Shown here piece by piece: positions 1 through 12,049 of a DNA stretch of 64,000 nt (the first letter of the stretch is position 1; the number at the start of each line of letters is the position of its first letter). The stretch comes from Fibrella aquatilis (GTDB taxonomy: Bacteria > Bacteroidota > Bacteroidia > Cytophagales > Spirosomataceae): assembly GCF_017353255.1 (NCBI RefSeq), contig NZ_JAFMYU010000005.1:303118-367117 (forward strand), read 5' to 3'. The position numbers were made by a program, and so were the translations under genes. The notes beneath the pieces are model-generated. The model was not told the origin of the DNA and searched no databases. It was given only the letters and a program-made list of their open reading frames with translations.

Positions 1-1
1 G

Positions 2-2125
2 AGCAACGGACTTGGGCGCGACCTGACCAACGCCGATTTTACGAAATACATCAGCTACGAAGAAGAAATGCGCACCGGCACGAGTATGCTAGAGCAGCTG
101 AAGCAGATGCCTTCTACGCCCACCAAAAATTATATTTTCCAAAATGTGGGCGGCCCGAAACCGGATAGTGTGGCGTTTCAAAACCGGCAATTAGCGTGGG
201 GTTTCGACGAAAACACGCGCTCGAACGGTTGCGCTTATGCCGACCTCGATAACGACGGCGATTTGGACCTGATTACCAATAACCTGAACGAACCCTCCCG
301 AATTTACCGCAACACCCAACGCGAACAGGAACAGGGTCATTACCTAAAAATTAGGCTAAAAGGCCCCGTCGGCAACCCGTTTGGCATTGGCGCCACGGTG
401 ACGGTCACGCAGGCGGGCGAGACCCAGACGCAGGAATATTACCCCACCCGTGGCTACCTCTCCAGCAGCCACGACGCCCTGCTATTTGGCCTGCCCGATG
501 CCGAAAAAGGAGTACGCATTGAGGTACGCTGGCCCGATGGACGTGTTTTAACAGGTATGAAAGCCGGGCCAGATCAGGTGTTCATAGCAGACTACGCACA
601 GGCCAGTAAAGAGATTACAAGCTTAATAGCTACTATCCGTTCCTCCTTTTCTCCTATCCCCCTTTCCTCCCTTCCCTACACCCACACCATCGCGCCCGTT
701 AATGATTTCGAGCGGCAACAGATGCTGCCCATGCAGTATTCCTACACGGGTCCGCGCATGGCCGTGGGCGATGTGAACGGCGACGGAACCCCCGACGTGT
801 TTGTCTGTGGTACCCCTGAGAAACCGGGTGCATTGCTGGTGAGCGGAGAGCAGAGAGTAGAGCAAAGGGCAAGCGATGAAACGGCTACTTCTCCTTCCGC
901 TCTTCGCGCTCCGCCCTTCGCTCTCCGCTCTTTACCCGATACGGCGCATCGCAAGAACACCGCCGCCGTGATCGCCGACTTCAACGGCGACAAACGGCCC
1001 GACCTGTTTGTGGTGAACGGGGCCTACAACCTGCGCGATTTCGGCACCTTGCAGGACCAGCTTTGGCTAAACCAAAACGGGCAGCTGACCCCCGCGCCCC
1101 TGCCCGAAGACAAGCTCAACGGCTCGTGCGTAGTGGCCTTTGATGCCGACCGCGACGGGGACTTGGACCTGTTTGTGGGTGGCCACGTGCGACCTAACCG
1201 CTTCCCGCTCACCGAAGAAAGTCGGCTGCTCATCAACGACGGCAAAGCCCACTTCACCCCACAATCGCTGGGTCAACTCGGCCTTGTTACTGACGCCACC
1301 ACCACCGACCTCGACCACGACGGCTGGCCCGACCTTATTATTGTTGGCGAATGGATGCCCGTCACGGTACTACACAACAGCAAAGGCCAACTACAGCCGA
1401 ACAAACAAACAGATAAACAGCCAAACAGCTTGTGCGGTTGGTGGAACCGCATCGAAAAGGCCGACCTGGATGGTGATGGCGATGAGGATCTAATTGTGGG
1501 TAACCTGGGCCAGAACACGCAGTTCCACGCCACCGAGGCTGAACCCGCCACGATGGTCTACGACGATTTCGACCAAAACGGCACCGTCGATTGCTTTATG
1601 AATTACTTCATCCAGGGCAAATCGTATCCCGCCTATACTCGCGATGAGGTGGGTGATCAGGTCACGAGCCTCCGTCGTACATTCACCACCTACGCTGCCT
1701 ACTCCACCGCCACCATCGATCAGTTTTTCGATCAGTCGGTGCTGCAACAGGCTCATAAGGAGAGGATTAGTGAGCTGAGGACATTGGTGTTGGAAAATAA
1801 AAACGGCGAGTTGGTGCCCCACGCGTTGCCGCAGTCGGCGCAGGAGGCCCCCGTATGTAGCATTCTGGCGGAGGACTTCGACCATGACGGGAAGCGTGAT
1901 TTGCTCTTGCTGGGCAACAATTCTTACTTCCGCCTGCGCCTCGGTAAAGTAGATGCCAACCACGGCCTGCTGCTTCGCAACAAGGGTGCTTTCCAGTTCG
2001 AAACCGTGCCCCCCGCCCAGACCGGTCTCTTCATCACCGGCGATGTCCGCGATGCCAAACGTGTAGGTAACATGTTGCTCATCGGTCAGTGTAACGGTCC
2101 GCTGCGGACGTTTTCGGTGCGATGA
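2..2125 (+). CDS. FG-GAP/VCBS repeat protein with ASPIC/UnbV domain, 5' end outside window
   Basis: The reading frame is open from the first bases of the window, so this is the C-terminal part of a larger secreted protein; the first Met in view, at 68, is internal. Many Asp-rich calcium-binding loops of the DxDxDGxxD type (for example DLDNDGDLDL and DFNGDKRPDL) mark FG-GAP/VCBS beta-propeller repeats. An ASPIC/UnbV segment follows the first repeats in view (GIGATVTVTQAG to about residue 170 from the Met at 68). The next gene is a paralogue with the same order of domains. Such proteins are exported or surface-bound in Bacteroidota and often accompany TonB receptors; the ligand is unknown. Compared with the paralogue it carries about 16 extra residues encoded by a heptamer inverted repeat at 841-932. 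Confidence 0.85.
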   Translation, partial: SNGLGRDLTNADFTKYISYEEEMRTGTSMLEQLKQMPSTPTKNYIFQNVGGPKPDSVAFQNRQLAWGFDENTRSNGCAYADLDNDGDLDLITNNLNEPSRIYRNTQREQEQGHYLKIRLKGPVGNPFGIGATVTVTQAGETQTQEYYPTRGYLSSSHDALLFGLPDAEKGVRIEVRWPDGRVLTGMKAGPDQVFIADYAQASKEITSLIATIRSSFSPIPLSSLPYTHTIAPVNDFERQQMLPMQYSYTGPRMAVGDVNGDGTPDVFVCGTPEKPGALLVSGEQRVEQRASDETATSPSALRAPPFALRSLPDTAHRKNTAAVIADFNGDKRPDLFVVNGAYNLRDFGTLQDQLWLNQNGQLTPAPLPEDKLNGSCVVAFDADRDGDLDLFVGGHVRPNRFPLTEESRLLINDGKAHFTPQSLGQLGLVTDATTTDLDHDGWPDLIIVGEWMPVTVLHNSKGQLQPNKQTDKQPNSLCGWWNRIEKADLDGDGDEDLIVGNLGQNTQFHATEAEPATMVYDDFDQNGTVDCFMNYFIQGKSYPAYTRDEVGDQVTSLRRTFTTYAAYSTATIDQFFDQSVLQQAHKERISELRTLVLENKNGELVPHALPQSAQEAPVCSILAEDFDHDGKRDLLLLGNNSYFRLRLGKVDANHGLLLRNKGAFQFETVPPAQTGLFITGDVRDAKRVGNMLLIGQCNGPLRTFSVR
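841..932. repeat. Heptamer inverted repeat inside a coding sequence
   Basis: Five purine-rich heptamers (841-875, first two gagcgga and gagcaga) face five pyrimidine-rich heptamers (898-932, first two cgctctt and cgcgctc). The arms are imperfectly complementary, with 11 bp exact at the outer end. The element is read in frame by the FG-GAP gene and gives a low-complexity Arg/Ala/Ser-rich stretch that the downstream paralogue lacks. Confidence 0.6.
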
Positions 2126-2175
2126 TGCGGGGATGGGCGTGGCGCGAGTGGCTACGCGCTGGAGGTTGCTGTCGT

Positions 2176-2334
2176 GCGTGGCTTCGCGCTACGTGCCCGG
2201 ACGCGGGACCGCCCTCGACTGCGCTCGGGGTGACACCGACGTTGAATCATCTTAAGAAACTTGTTCAAATGTCCTGTCACCCCGAGCGCAGTCGAGGGCG
2301 GTCCCGCGTCCGGGCACGTAGCGCGAAGCCACGC
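2176..2334. repeat. Long hairpin repeat, core-loop class (copy 1)
   Basis: Two perfectly complementary 60-bp arms (2176-2235 and 2275-2334) flank a 39-nt loop. The inner arm is the core ctcgactgcgctcggggtga, and the loop begins near CGACGTTGAATCA. The outer arm carries the modules gcttcgcgcta and cgtgcccggacgcg. It fills the gap between the two FG-GAP genes. The same core and loop recur at 5776, 8717 and 30353. Confidence 0.9.
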
Positions 2335-2385
2335 GCGTCAGCAACCCATCTAGCAATTCCCCCGACCAACCAAAACTATAACTCA

Positions 2386-5769
<3,384 letters not shown>

Positions 5770-5775
5770 ATAGTT

Positions 5776-5910
5776 TGGCGGCGTATTGCTGACGCCTGGC
5801 CCTTCGACAGGCTCAGGGTGACAACGACCTTGAATCAGTTCGAGGACCTATATCAGGTTTCCTGTCACCCTGAGCCTGTCGAAGGGCTAGGCGTCAGCAA
5901 TACGCCACCA
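5776..5910. repeat. Long hairpin repeat, core-loop class (copy 2)
   Basis: Arms of 48 bp (5776-5823 and 5863-5910, two mismatches) enclose a 39-nt loop that starts ACGACCTTGAATCA. The core is the variant ttcgacaggctcagggtgac instead of the ctcgactgcgctcgg form, and the change is matched in both arms. The outer arm contains gcgtattgctgacgc, which reappears at the end of the window. Confidence 0.9.
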
Positions 5911-5962
5911 ACACAAATCGCCTCCTCTCAACCGCAAAACCCACATTTTCTGTGTTGGGGCG

Positions 5963-5970
5963 TACTTTTG
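5963..5970 (+). promoter_or_regulatory. Putative -7 box (TACTTTTG) of the TonB receptor
   Basis: TACTTTTG fits the Bacteroidota -7 consensus TAnnTTTG and lies 23 nt before the receptor ATG. No clear -33 TTG is visible at the expected distance. Confidence 0.45.
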
Positions 5971-5993
5971 CGCTTTCACCAATACAACCGTTT

Positions 5994-8723
5994 ATGAAAT
6001 ATATCCTTACGCTATGCTGCTTGCTAAGCGCTTTACTGCTTCAGGCACAGTCTATTGACTTGCGCGGCACCGTGGCCGATGCCAACACTAACCAACCCAT
6101 ACCGGGTGTGAACATCACCGTCAGAAACGGTACGGGCACGGCTACCGATGCCAATGGCCGCTTTGGCATTCGTGTGAATCCGGGTGCTGTGCTGACCTTT
6201 TCGAGTGTGGGTTTCCAGGCGCAGGAATACACCGTTACGGCTCGTCAGACGGAGATACGCATCATGCTACAACCCGGCAACACCGACCTCGACGCCGTGG
6301 TGGTGGTTGGTTCGCGGAGCAACAGCCGCACCGTGCTCACCTCAGCCGTTCCTGTGGATGTGCTACCCGTGAAAACGTTGCAGCGCACGTTGCCGCAAAA
6401 CGATCTGAATCAGCTACTTACCTACATCGCGCCGTCGTTTCAGTCCAACCGCCAAACCTCGTCTGACGGTACTGAACACATCGACCCAGCATCGTTGCGC
6501 GGGTTGGGACCAGACCAGACGCTGGTGCTAATTAATGGCAAACGGCGGCACACTACTTCGTTGTTGAACAACCAGGGCACCTTCGGCAACGGCACCGTGG
6601 GCACCGACCTCAACGCCATTCCAACGGCGGCCATTGAGCGCATCGAAATCCTGCGCGACGGAGCGTCGGCACAGTATGGCTCGGATGCCATTGCGGGGGT
6701 AATCAACATCATTTTAAAGAAAAATACGGGCCAATTCGAGCAGCAACTCACGGGCGGCACCACGAAACAGGGCGATGGTCAACTGCTGAAATACAACGCC
6801 AATTATGGCACCAACCTGGGCCGAAATGGCGGGTTCATTAACCTGTCGCTCGAAGCCTACGGCCGGGGCAGCACCAACCGCACCCAGAATAACGACCTAA
6901 TTATCTTCGACCAGAGCGCCAACGACTACTACTTTGCCTACCCCTTCGCGGGCGATAATGGGGCCGACGCGGCCAAATCGCGGGCGTTGGATGACCAGGT
7001 TTTGAAGCAAAAAGGCCTGAACCGCGACGATTTCAACTTCCACGTGGGCGATGCCGGCATCCGCAACGTTAATACGTTTCTGAACCTGGGCCTACCCTTG
7101 AAAGGCGGAAAAGGCGAATTCTATGCTTTCGGTGGCTACAACTACCGGCGTGGTACCGGCTATGGCTTCCGCCGGTTGCCCAGCAGTGCGAGCCAAATGG
7201 TCTACTCTATTTTCCCCAATGGCTTCCAGCCCAACACCGGCTCTGACATTCAGGACCGGTCGTTGGCGGTGGGGTTTCGCTATAAACTGGGCGAGTGGCA
7301 GATGGACCTCAGCAACACGCTGGGCAACAACCGCTTCGATTTCGATATCACCAATACCGTCAACGCCTCGTTGCAGGCCAAATCGCCCACGTCGTTTCAG
7401 GCGGGGGGGCATGCCTTCACGCAGAACACCGTCAATCTCGATTTTGCCCGTTACCTGACGGGTGTAGCCAGCGGCCTCAACGTGGCGCTGGGGGCCGAGT
7501 TTCGGGCCGAGCAGTACCGGATTCGGGCGGGGCAGGAAGAAAGCTGGCGTAACTACGGCTTCGTGACAGACCCCGCCAGCGGCACGGTGTCGAACCCAAG
7601 CGGCCTGGCGGGTGGGGCGCAGTCGTTTCCTGGTTTCACGCCCGCCAACGCCGGTACGTTTGGCCGTAGCAACGTGGCTATCTATAGCGATAACGAACTG
7701 GAGATCACCAAAAAATGGCTGGTTGAAGCCGCTGGTCGGTTCGAGAATTACACCGATTTTGGCAGCACGTTCAACTACAAATTGGCCTCACGCCTGACCT
7801 TGACCGACGGCATCAACCTGCGCGGCGCGTTCAGTACGGGCTTCCGGGCACCAAGCCTGCATCAGCAGCATTTCAGTTACGTCAGCACTACATTGCTCAC
7901 CAACGGCCTGCTGGGCAACAGCGGCATCTTTACCAACGATTCGCCCGTGGCCCAGGCGTTGGGCATCCCGAAACTGAAACAGGAAACCTCGCAAAACATC
8001 AGCCTGGGCCTAGCCCTGCGGCCCGTCAGCAACTTGAGCATTTCGGTAGATGCCTACCGGATTCGGGTCGAAAACCGGATTGTGCTTACAGGCCTGTTTG
8101 GCTTCACCCCCTTCGGCGAACCCGTGGCTGCTATCCAAAAATTGTTGCTGCCCTTCCAGGCCGACGGGGCCCGGTTCTTTGCCAACGCCATCAACACCAC
8201 CACACAGGGTCTCGACGTGGTCGTAAACCACAGCACAAACCTCGGCTCGGGGCGGCTAACCACCACATTATCAGGCAATTTTAACCGCACCAAAGCCGAC
8301 GATCAGTTCAATTTACCGACGCGGCTGGCGGGACAGGAAGATGTTTTTTTCAGCCCCAATGAACGTGGCCTGATCGAGGTAGTGAATCCCCGGCAGAAGA
8401 TCAACCTGCTGCTGAATTTCACCGGCACCAAATTCGGCGTAACCCTGGCCAACGTCTACTTTGGCGAGGCCACGCGCAACGGCTTTCCTTACGGCCCGGT
8501 GCAGACCTTCAGCGGAAAAGTGGTCACGGATTTGTCGCTGTCGTATACGTTGCGCCCGGCCCTCACGCTCACCGCCGGGGCTAATAACCTGCTAAACGTA
8601 TACCCCGATCAGCAGGCTTACGGCAACAGCTATTTCGGCGTATTCAAGTATGCCCCCGTGCAAATGGGCATGAACGGTGCCTTCTACTTTGTCCGGCTGG
8701 TGTCGTTGCTAGGCAAGTCGTAA
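5994..8723 (+). CDS. TonB-dependent outer-membrane receptor with carboxypeptidase-D-like N-terminal domain
   Basis: This outer-membrane transporter is 909 residues long from the ATG at 5994; an upstream in-frame start at 5952 is less likely because MKYILTLCCLLSALLLQAQ is a clean signal peptide. A carboxypeptidase-regulatory-like beta-sandwich follows (DLRGTVADANTNQPIPGVNI to about residue 100). The plug domain comes next (IPTAAIERIEILRDGASAQY, then YGSDAIAGVINIILKK), then a long beta-barrel. TonB receptors import ligands using energy from ExbBD-TonB. No SusD-like partner is adjacent, so the substrate (siderophore, glycan or other) cannot be told. The stop codon lies inside the arm of the next repeat. 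Confidence 0.92.
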   Translation: MKYILTLCCLLSALLLQAQSIDLRGTVADANTNQPIPGVNITVRNGTGTATDANGRFGIRVNPGAVLTFSSVGFQAQEYTVTARQTEIRIMLQPGNTDLDAVVVVGSRSNSRTVLTSAVPVDVLPVKTLQRTLPQNDLNQLLTYIAPSFQSNRQTSSDGTEHIDPASLRGLGPDQTLVLINGKRRHTTSLLNNQGTFGNGTVGTDLNAIPTAAIERIEILRDGASAQYGSDAIAGVINIILKKNTGQFEQQLTGGTTKQGDGQLLKYNANYGTNLGRNGGFINLSLEAYGRGSTNRTQNNDLIIFDQSANDYYFAYPFAGDNGADAAKSRALDDQVLKQKGLNRDDFNFHVGDAGIRNVNTFLNLGLPLKGGKGEFYAFGGYNYRRGTGYGFRRLPSSASQMVYSIFPNGFQPNTGSDIQDRSLAVGFRYKLGEWQMDLSNTLGNNRFDFDITNTVNASLQAKSPTSFQAGGHAFTQNTVNLDFARYLTGVASGLNVALGAEFRAEQYRIRAGQEESWRNYGFVTDPASGTVSNPSGLAGGAQSFPGFTPANAGTFGRSNVAIYSDNELEITKKWLVEAAGRFENYTDFGSTFNYKLASRLTLTDGINLRGAFSTGFRAPSLHQQHFSYVSTTLLTNGLLGNSGIFTNDSPVAQALGIPKLKQETSQNISLGLALRPVSNLSISVDAYRIRVENRIVLTGLFGFTPFGEPVAAIQKLLLPFQADGARFFANAINTTTQGLDVVVNHSTNLGSGRLTTTLSGNFNRTKADDQFNLPTRLAGQEDVFFSPNERGLIEVVNPRQKINLLLNFTGTKFGVTLANVYFGEATRNGFPYGPVQTFSGKVVTDLSLSYTLRPALTLTAGANNLLNVYPDQQAYGNSYFGVFKYAPVQMGMNGAFYFVRLVSLLGKS

Positions 8724-8929
8724 GTCTGGGAAGTCCTGTGTTGTGTTGCTTCGCTAGCTAGGCCCCGCAGCGGCGGACCGTCTCGACTGCGCTCGGGGTG
8801 ACAGGCTACTAGAGTCAAGTTCACTGAGTTGAGTCAAGGTTGTTGTCACCCGAGCGCAGTCGAGACGGTCCGCCGCTGCGGGGCCTAGCTAGCGAAGCAA
8901 CACAACACAGGACTTCCCAGACTTACGAC
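8717..8929. repeat. Long hairpin repeat, core-loop class (copy 3)
   Basis: Arms of 87 and 86 bp (8717-8803 and 8844-8929) are identical except for one G in a G-run. They surround a 40-nt loop that reads on the minus strand as ACAACCTTGACTCA, clearly related to the other copies. The outermost arm overlaps the last codons and TAA stop of the TonB receptor. The arm includes the module cggtccgccgctgcgg, shared with the element at 29134. Confidence 0.9.
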
Positions 8930-8955
8930 CCCCCAAAACACATCCAATTCGTTTC

Positions 8956-9007
8956 GCGTTAAGTATGTCTACAAAATCGGGTGATTTTGTAGCTATTTGT
9001 TTAACGC
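8956..9007. promoter_or_regulatory. Nested dyad upstream of the first M48 gene
   Basis: A perfect 10-bp stem with a 4-nt loop (8969-8978 with 8983-8992, ctacaaaatc) sits inside an outer pair gcgttaa (8956-8962) and ttaacgc (9001-9007). The whole ends 10 nt before the ATG at 9018. It could be an operator or a 5' UTR structure; no factor can be named. Confidence 0.35.
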
Positions 9008-9017
9008 ATACTCAACG

Positions 9018-9803
9018 ATGAAACGACTGTATGTACCGGCGATGGGCCTATTGCTGGCTCCTGCCCTGACGTTTGCCCAATTTGGCGGCATCCGGGTCAA
9101 TTCAGAAATGATGAAGGCCGGCTCCAACGCGATCAGTGCCGCCACGCTCACCGACGCACAGGTGGCCGACTACGCCCGGCAGGGGGTGAAATGGATGGAC
9201 GAACACAACGCTATTGCCGCCCCCAGCGATCCCTACGCCAAACGGCTGGCCAAGATTGTGAAAGATCACCAGGAGATCGACGGCGTAAAACTCAATTATA
9301 AAGTCTATAAAGTTACCGACGTCAACGCCTTTGCCTGCGCCGACGGCAGCGTTCGCGTGTTTTCGGCTCTCATGGACCTCATGACCGACGATGAACTGCT
9401 GGGCGTGATGGGTCACGAGATTGGTCACGTCATCAACCACGACTCGCGCGACGCCATGCGGTCGTCGTTAAAACGGAAGGCCATCCGCACGGGCGTAGGC
9501 TCACAGGCGGGGGCTGCGGGGCAGATTGCCCGGTCGGACATTGGTGGCTTTGCCAGCGACATGGTGGGCGCGTCGTTTAGCCGGAAGCAGGAAAGCGAAG
9601 CCGATGAGTTTAGCTACAACTACCTCAAAAGCCACAACTACGACGTGCTGGCGCTGGCCTCGGCCTTTGAGAAATTGCAGAAACTAAGCGAGGGTAAAGA
9701 CAACCGCAATGGCCTGGATAAGCTTATGTCGAGCCACCCCGACAGCGGCAAACGCGCCGAACGAGTCCGGGAAAAGGCCAAGAAGGATGGCCTGGTGAAA
9801 TAA
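9018..9803 (+). CDS. Secreted M48 family metallopeptidase (copy A)
   Basis: The 261-residue protein starts at the ATG at 9018, which gives a signal peptide (MKRLYVPAMGLLLAPALTFA). The zinc-binding motif HEIGH is at residues 133-137, followed by NHDSRDAM. The third ligand is expected in ESEADEFSY about 55 residues later. This is the compact, periplasmic type of M48 peptidase without membrane segments, related to BepA/LoiP-like proteins that act on envelope proteins. The next gene is a paralogue with the same organisation, so the pair arose by tandem duplication. A nested dyad lies directly upstream. Substrate unknown. Confidence 0.9.
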   Translation: MKRLYVPAMGLLLAPALTFAQFGGIRVNSEMMKAGSNAISAATLTDAQVADYARQGVKWMDEHNAIAAPSDPYAKRLAKIVKDHQEIDGVKLNYKVYKVTDVNAFACADGSVRVFSALMDLMTDDELLGVMGHEIGHVINHDSRDAMRSSLKRKAIRTGVGSQAGAAGQIARSDIGGFASDMVGASFSRKQESEADEFSYNYLKSHNYDVLALASAFEKLQKLSEGKDNRNGLDKLMSSHPDSGKRAERVREKAKKDGLVK

Positions 9804-9882
9804 GTTTGTAGTTGGTGGTTTGTAGTTGCTTCGCGCTAAATACTAAGAGCGCGAAGCAACTACAAACCACCAACTACAAACT
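9803..9882. repeat. Heptamer hairpin between the two M48 genes
   Basis: Arms of 35 bp (9803-9837 and 9848-9882) are perfectly complementary around a 10-nt loop. The arm is made of heptamers of the type gtttgta and gttggtg and ends with the module gcttcgcgct, which is also in the arm at 2181. It begins in the last base of the TAA stop. Confidence 0.88.
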
Positions 9883-9975
9883 ACCAACTCGTTTAAACCC
9901 TCCGCTCTATAGTTAGTCAATAGATAAACGTCCATAAGTTGTGCGGCGGCTTTAGTCAACTAACCTACACAGATC

Positions 9976-10728
9976 ATGAAACGCTTTTCAACCCCGATAC
10001 TGGTCCTATGTTTCACAGCTGCCACCTTTGTTGCGCAGGCACAAGGCGGTCTGGGTCAGGCTATTTTAGAAGGACTTGGTTCCATCACGTTGTCTGACGC
10101 GCAGGTGGCCGAGTACTCACGGCAGGGGGTGCAACAAATGGATGCCCAAAGCCCCGTGGCGGGTCCCAACGACCCCTACACGCAACGGCTGAACCGTATT
10201 GTGGCCCGGCACCGCACCATCAGCGGTATTCCGGTCAACTACAAAGTGTACCTGGTGAAAGATGTAAACGCTTTTGCCGCCGGCGATGGCAGCGTACGGG
10301 TGTTCAAGGGCCTCATGGACATTATGACCGACGGTGAGTTGATTGCCGTGATTGGCCACGAAATGGGCCACGTGGTTAACCACGATACCCGCGACGCCAT
10401 GAAGAGCAGCCTACGCCGGGCGGCTCTGCGCGACGGGCTTGCCTCAACGAATGGCGTCTTGGGGCGTTTATCGAGGTCTCAACTAGCAGGCCTTGCCGAC
10501 GGGCTATACGGGGCTAAGTTTAGCCGGAAGCAAGAAACTGAGGCCGATGATTATAGTTACGGATTCTTGAAAAGCCACGGATACAGTGTGCTGGCGCTGG
10601 CCACCTCGTTTGAAAAACTGGCCAAACTGGGTGGTGGAGGCACCCTGGAAGTGCTTTCGAGTCACCCCGACAGCCAGAAAAGGGCCGCCCGCGTACGCGA
10701 CCGCGCCCGCCGCGATGGGCTGAGGTAG
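9976..10728 (+). CDS. Secreted M48 family metallopeptidase (copy B)
   Basis: This 250-residue paralogue of the preceding gene has its own signal peptide (MKRFSTPILVLCFTAATFVA, then QAQ). The HEMGH zinc motif is at residues 128-132 with NHDTRDAM after it, and ETEADDYSY provides the third ligand region. Blocks such as LSDAQVAEYSRQGVQQMD and KDVNAFAAGDGSVRVF align with copy A throughout, so both copies keep the catalytic residues and look functional. It is predicted to be periplasmic. The spacer between the copies is mostly a heptamer hairpin, so the two may be transcribed separately. Confidence 0.9.
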   Translation: MKRFSTPILVLCFTAATFVAQAQGGLGQAILEGLGSITLSDAQVAEYSRQGVQQMDAQSPVAGPNDPYTQRLNRIVARHRTISGIPVNYKVYLVKDVNAFAAGDGSVRVFKGLMDIMTDGELIAVIGHEMGHVVNHDTRDAMKSSLRRAALRDGLASTNGVLGRLSRSQLAGLADGLYGAKFSRKQETEADDYSYGFLKSHGYSVLALATSFEKLAKLGGGGTLEVLSSHPDSQKRAARVRDRARRDGLR

Positions 10729-10830
10729 GACCAAAATGGTGTTTTACGAAAAAAAAGCAGGGTAGGTGATAACCGGGCGGTATCTTCCGACATATACCAA
10801 CATAGGGTGAGAAGGTCTCACCGGCAGGTT

Positions 10831-11454
10831 ATGAACACACCCAGGCCATTCAGCGAAACCGTAGCACTGATCGGGCAACGTGATCCGAAAACGTGGAACG
10901 AGTTGCTCCGGCGAAGCAAGCATCGGATGGTCGGCTATGCTCGCCGCTTTGGTGCCTTTTCCGACGAGGATATTGCCGACCTGATCAGCGAAACATTTGT
11001 GGTGCTGCTGCGGCGAATAGACGCGGGCGAACTGGTGTTCAACGACGAAATGAAGCTGGACGCCTACCTGCTACGAATATTCATTAACCTGGTTCACAAT
11101 GCGTTGCGAAAGAAAAGCCAGTCTATAAAACTTCATGTGCCGCTGGAACAGCTGGAATCTGTTGACGATGACGACGAACCACTGCTGAAGCAGCGCGACA
11201 CCCTTGATACCTGGTTTGACGGAACTGACCCCACCGATGAGCAGGAACGGATCGGGCAGATGAAACGGGCATTGACCACCCTGCCCGACCGCGACCGGGA
11301 ACTGCTGCTGCTGTGGGCGCAGGGCTACACCTACGATGCCCTGGGCGAGCTTTTCGGCTTTACCAACGATTACCTGAAAGTGAAGCTCTACCGCATCAGG
11401 CAGCACGTTGCCCGCTGGTTTGCCCAACACACCCCAAAAATTGCCATGCTATGA
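10831..11454 (+). CDS. Sigma-70 family (ECF-like) RNA polymerase sigma factor
   Basis: The protein is 207 residues from the ATG at 10831; a GTG at 10807 is the alternative. Region 2 spans about residues 15-95 (the FSDEDIADLISETFVVLLRR stretch recognises the -10 DNA). Region 4 spans about 145-195 (LPDRDRELLLLWAQGYTYDA, then a helix-turn-helix ending KLYRIRQHVARWF). Size and two-domain layout match ECF sigma factors. It is the first gene of a four-gene unit; its stop overlaps the next ATG by 4 nt (ATGA). No classical anti-sigma gene with a membrane segment is next to it, so one of the two following soluble proteins may do that job; this is inference. Confidence 0.88.
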   Translation: MNTPRPFSETVALIGQRDPKTWNELLRRSKHRMVGYARRFGAFSDEDIADLISETFVVLLRRIDAGELVFNDEMKLDAYLLRIFINLVHNALRKKSQSIKLHVPLEQLESVDDDDEPLLKQRDTLDTWFDGTDPTDEQERIGQMKRALTTLPDRDRELLLLWAQGYTYDALGELFGFTNDYLKVKLYRIRQHVARWFAQHTPKIAML

Positions 11455-12035
11455 TCACCTCCGATGCCCTTGCCTTTGCCCTTCAGCGAACCTGGCTGGC
11501 CGATGCCGACCCCCTTACGGAACTGTCTGACGATACCACCACCCGCCTGGTAGACTACCTGCTGGTGGGCGGACCGTCGGCCACGTTGCCTCATTTCTAT
11601 GAGCAGCGAATCCTGGAAAAACTCCAGATTGCGCCCCTTTCGCCTACGCTTGGCCAACACCTACAGGCCCGGCTGGCTGGTACCCAGCCCGACTGGCAAA
11701 CGGAGCAGACGGGCTTTTCGGCCGAGACGCTGGACGCTCTCAGCCGCGATGCGCTGGCTCCCACATCGGTACCCATTATGCGTATGAAACGGCTCGTATC
11801 TTTTTTGCAACTATCTCTTGATGAAGCTATTATGGCGATCCGGGAGACGGCCTACTACTTCCAGAAACAACGCCTGCCCGACGTGGCTATGGCCTACGGA
11901 CGGGTAGCGAGTGATGCTGCCCTAACCGTTACAGGAGGCAGCAGCGATGGGCTTTTGTTTGAAAGCGACGAAGCCCTCCAGGTTTATCTTGATCGGCTTA
12001 GCCAGGAGCTAACCACCGACAATCATGTTCACTAA
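11451..12035 (+). CDS. Hypothetical protein in the sigma-factor operon
   Basis: I do not recognise this 194-residue protein. The start at 11451 overlaps the sigma-factor stop, so translation is probably coupled; the open frame extends further upstream but only inside the sigma gene. It has no signal peptide or membrane segment. The sequence looks helical, with an acidic N-terminal half and a middle segment (VPIMRMKRLVSFLQLSLDEA) that may form paired helices. Its position straight after the sigma gene makes a regulatory role (anti-sigma or adaptor) an attractive but untested guess. Confidence 0.75.
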   Translation: MITSDALAFALQRTWLADADPLTELSDDTTTRLVDYLLVGGPSATLPHFYEQRILEKLQIAPLSPTLGQHLQARLAGTQPDWQTEQTGFSAETLDALSRDALAPTSVPIMRMKRLVSFLQLSLDEAIMAIRETAYYFQKQRLPDVAMAYGRVASDAALTVTGGSSDGLLFESDEALQVYLDRLSQELTTDNHVH

Positions 12036-12049
12036 TCCTTCTCAACGCT

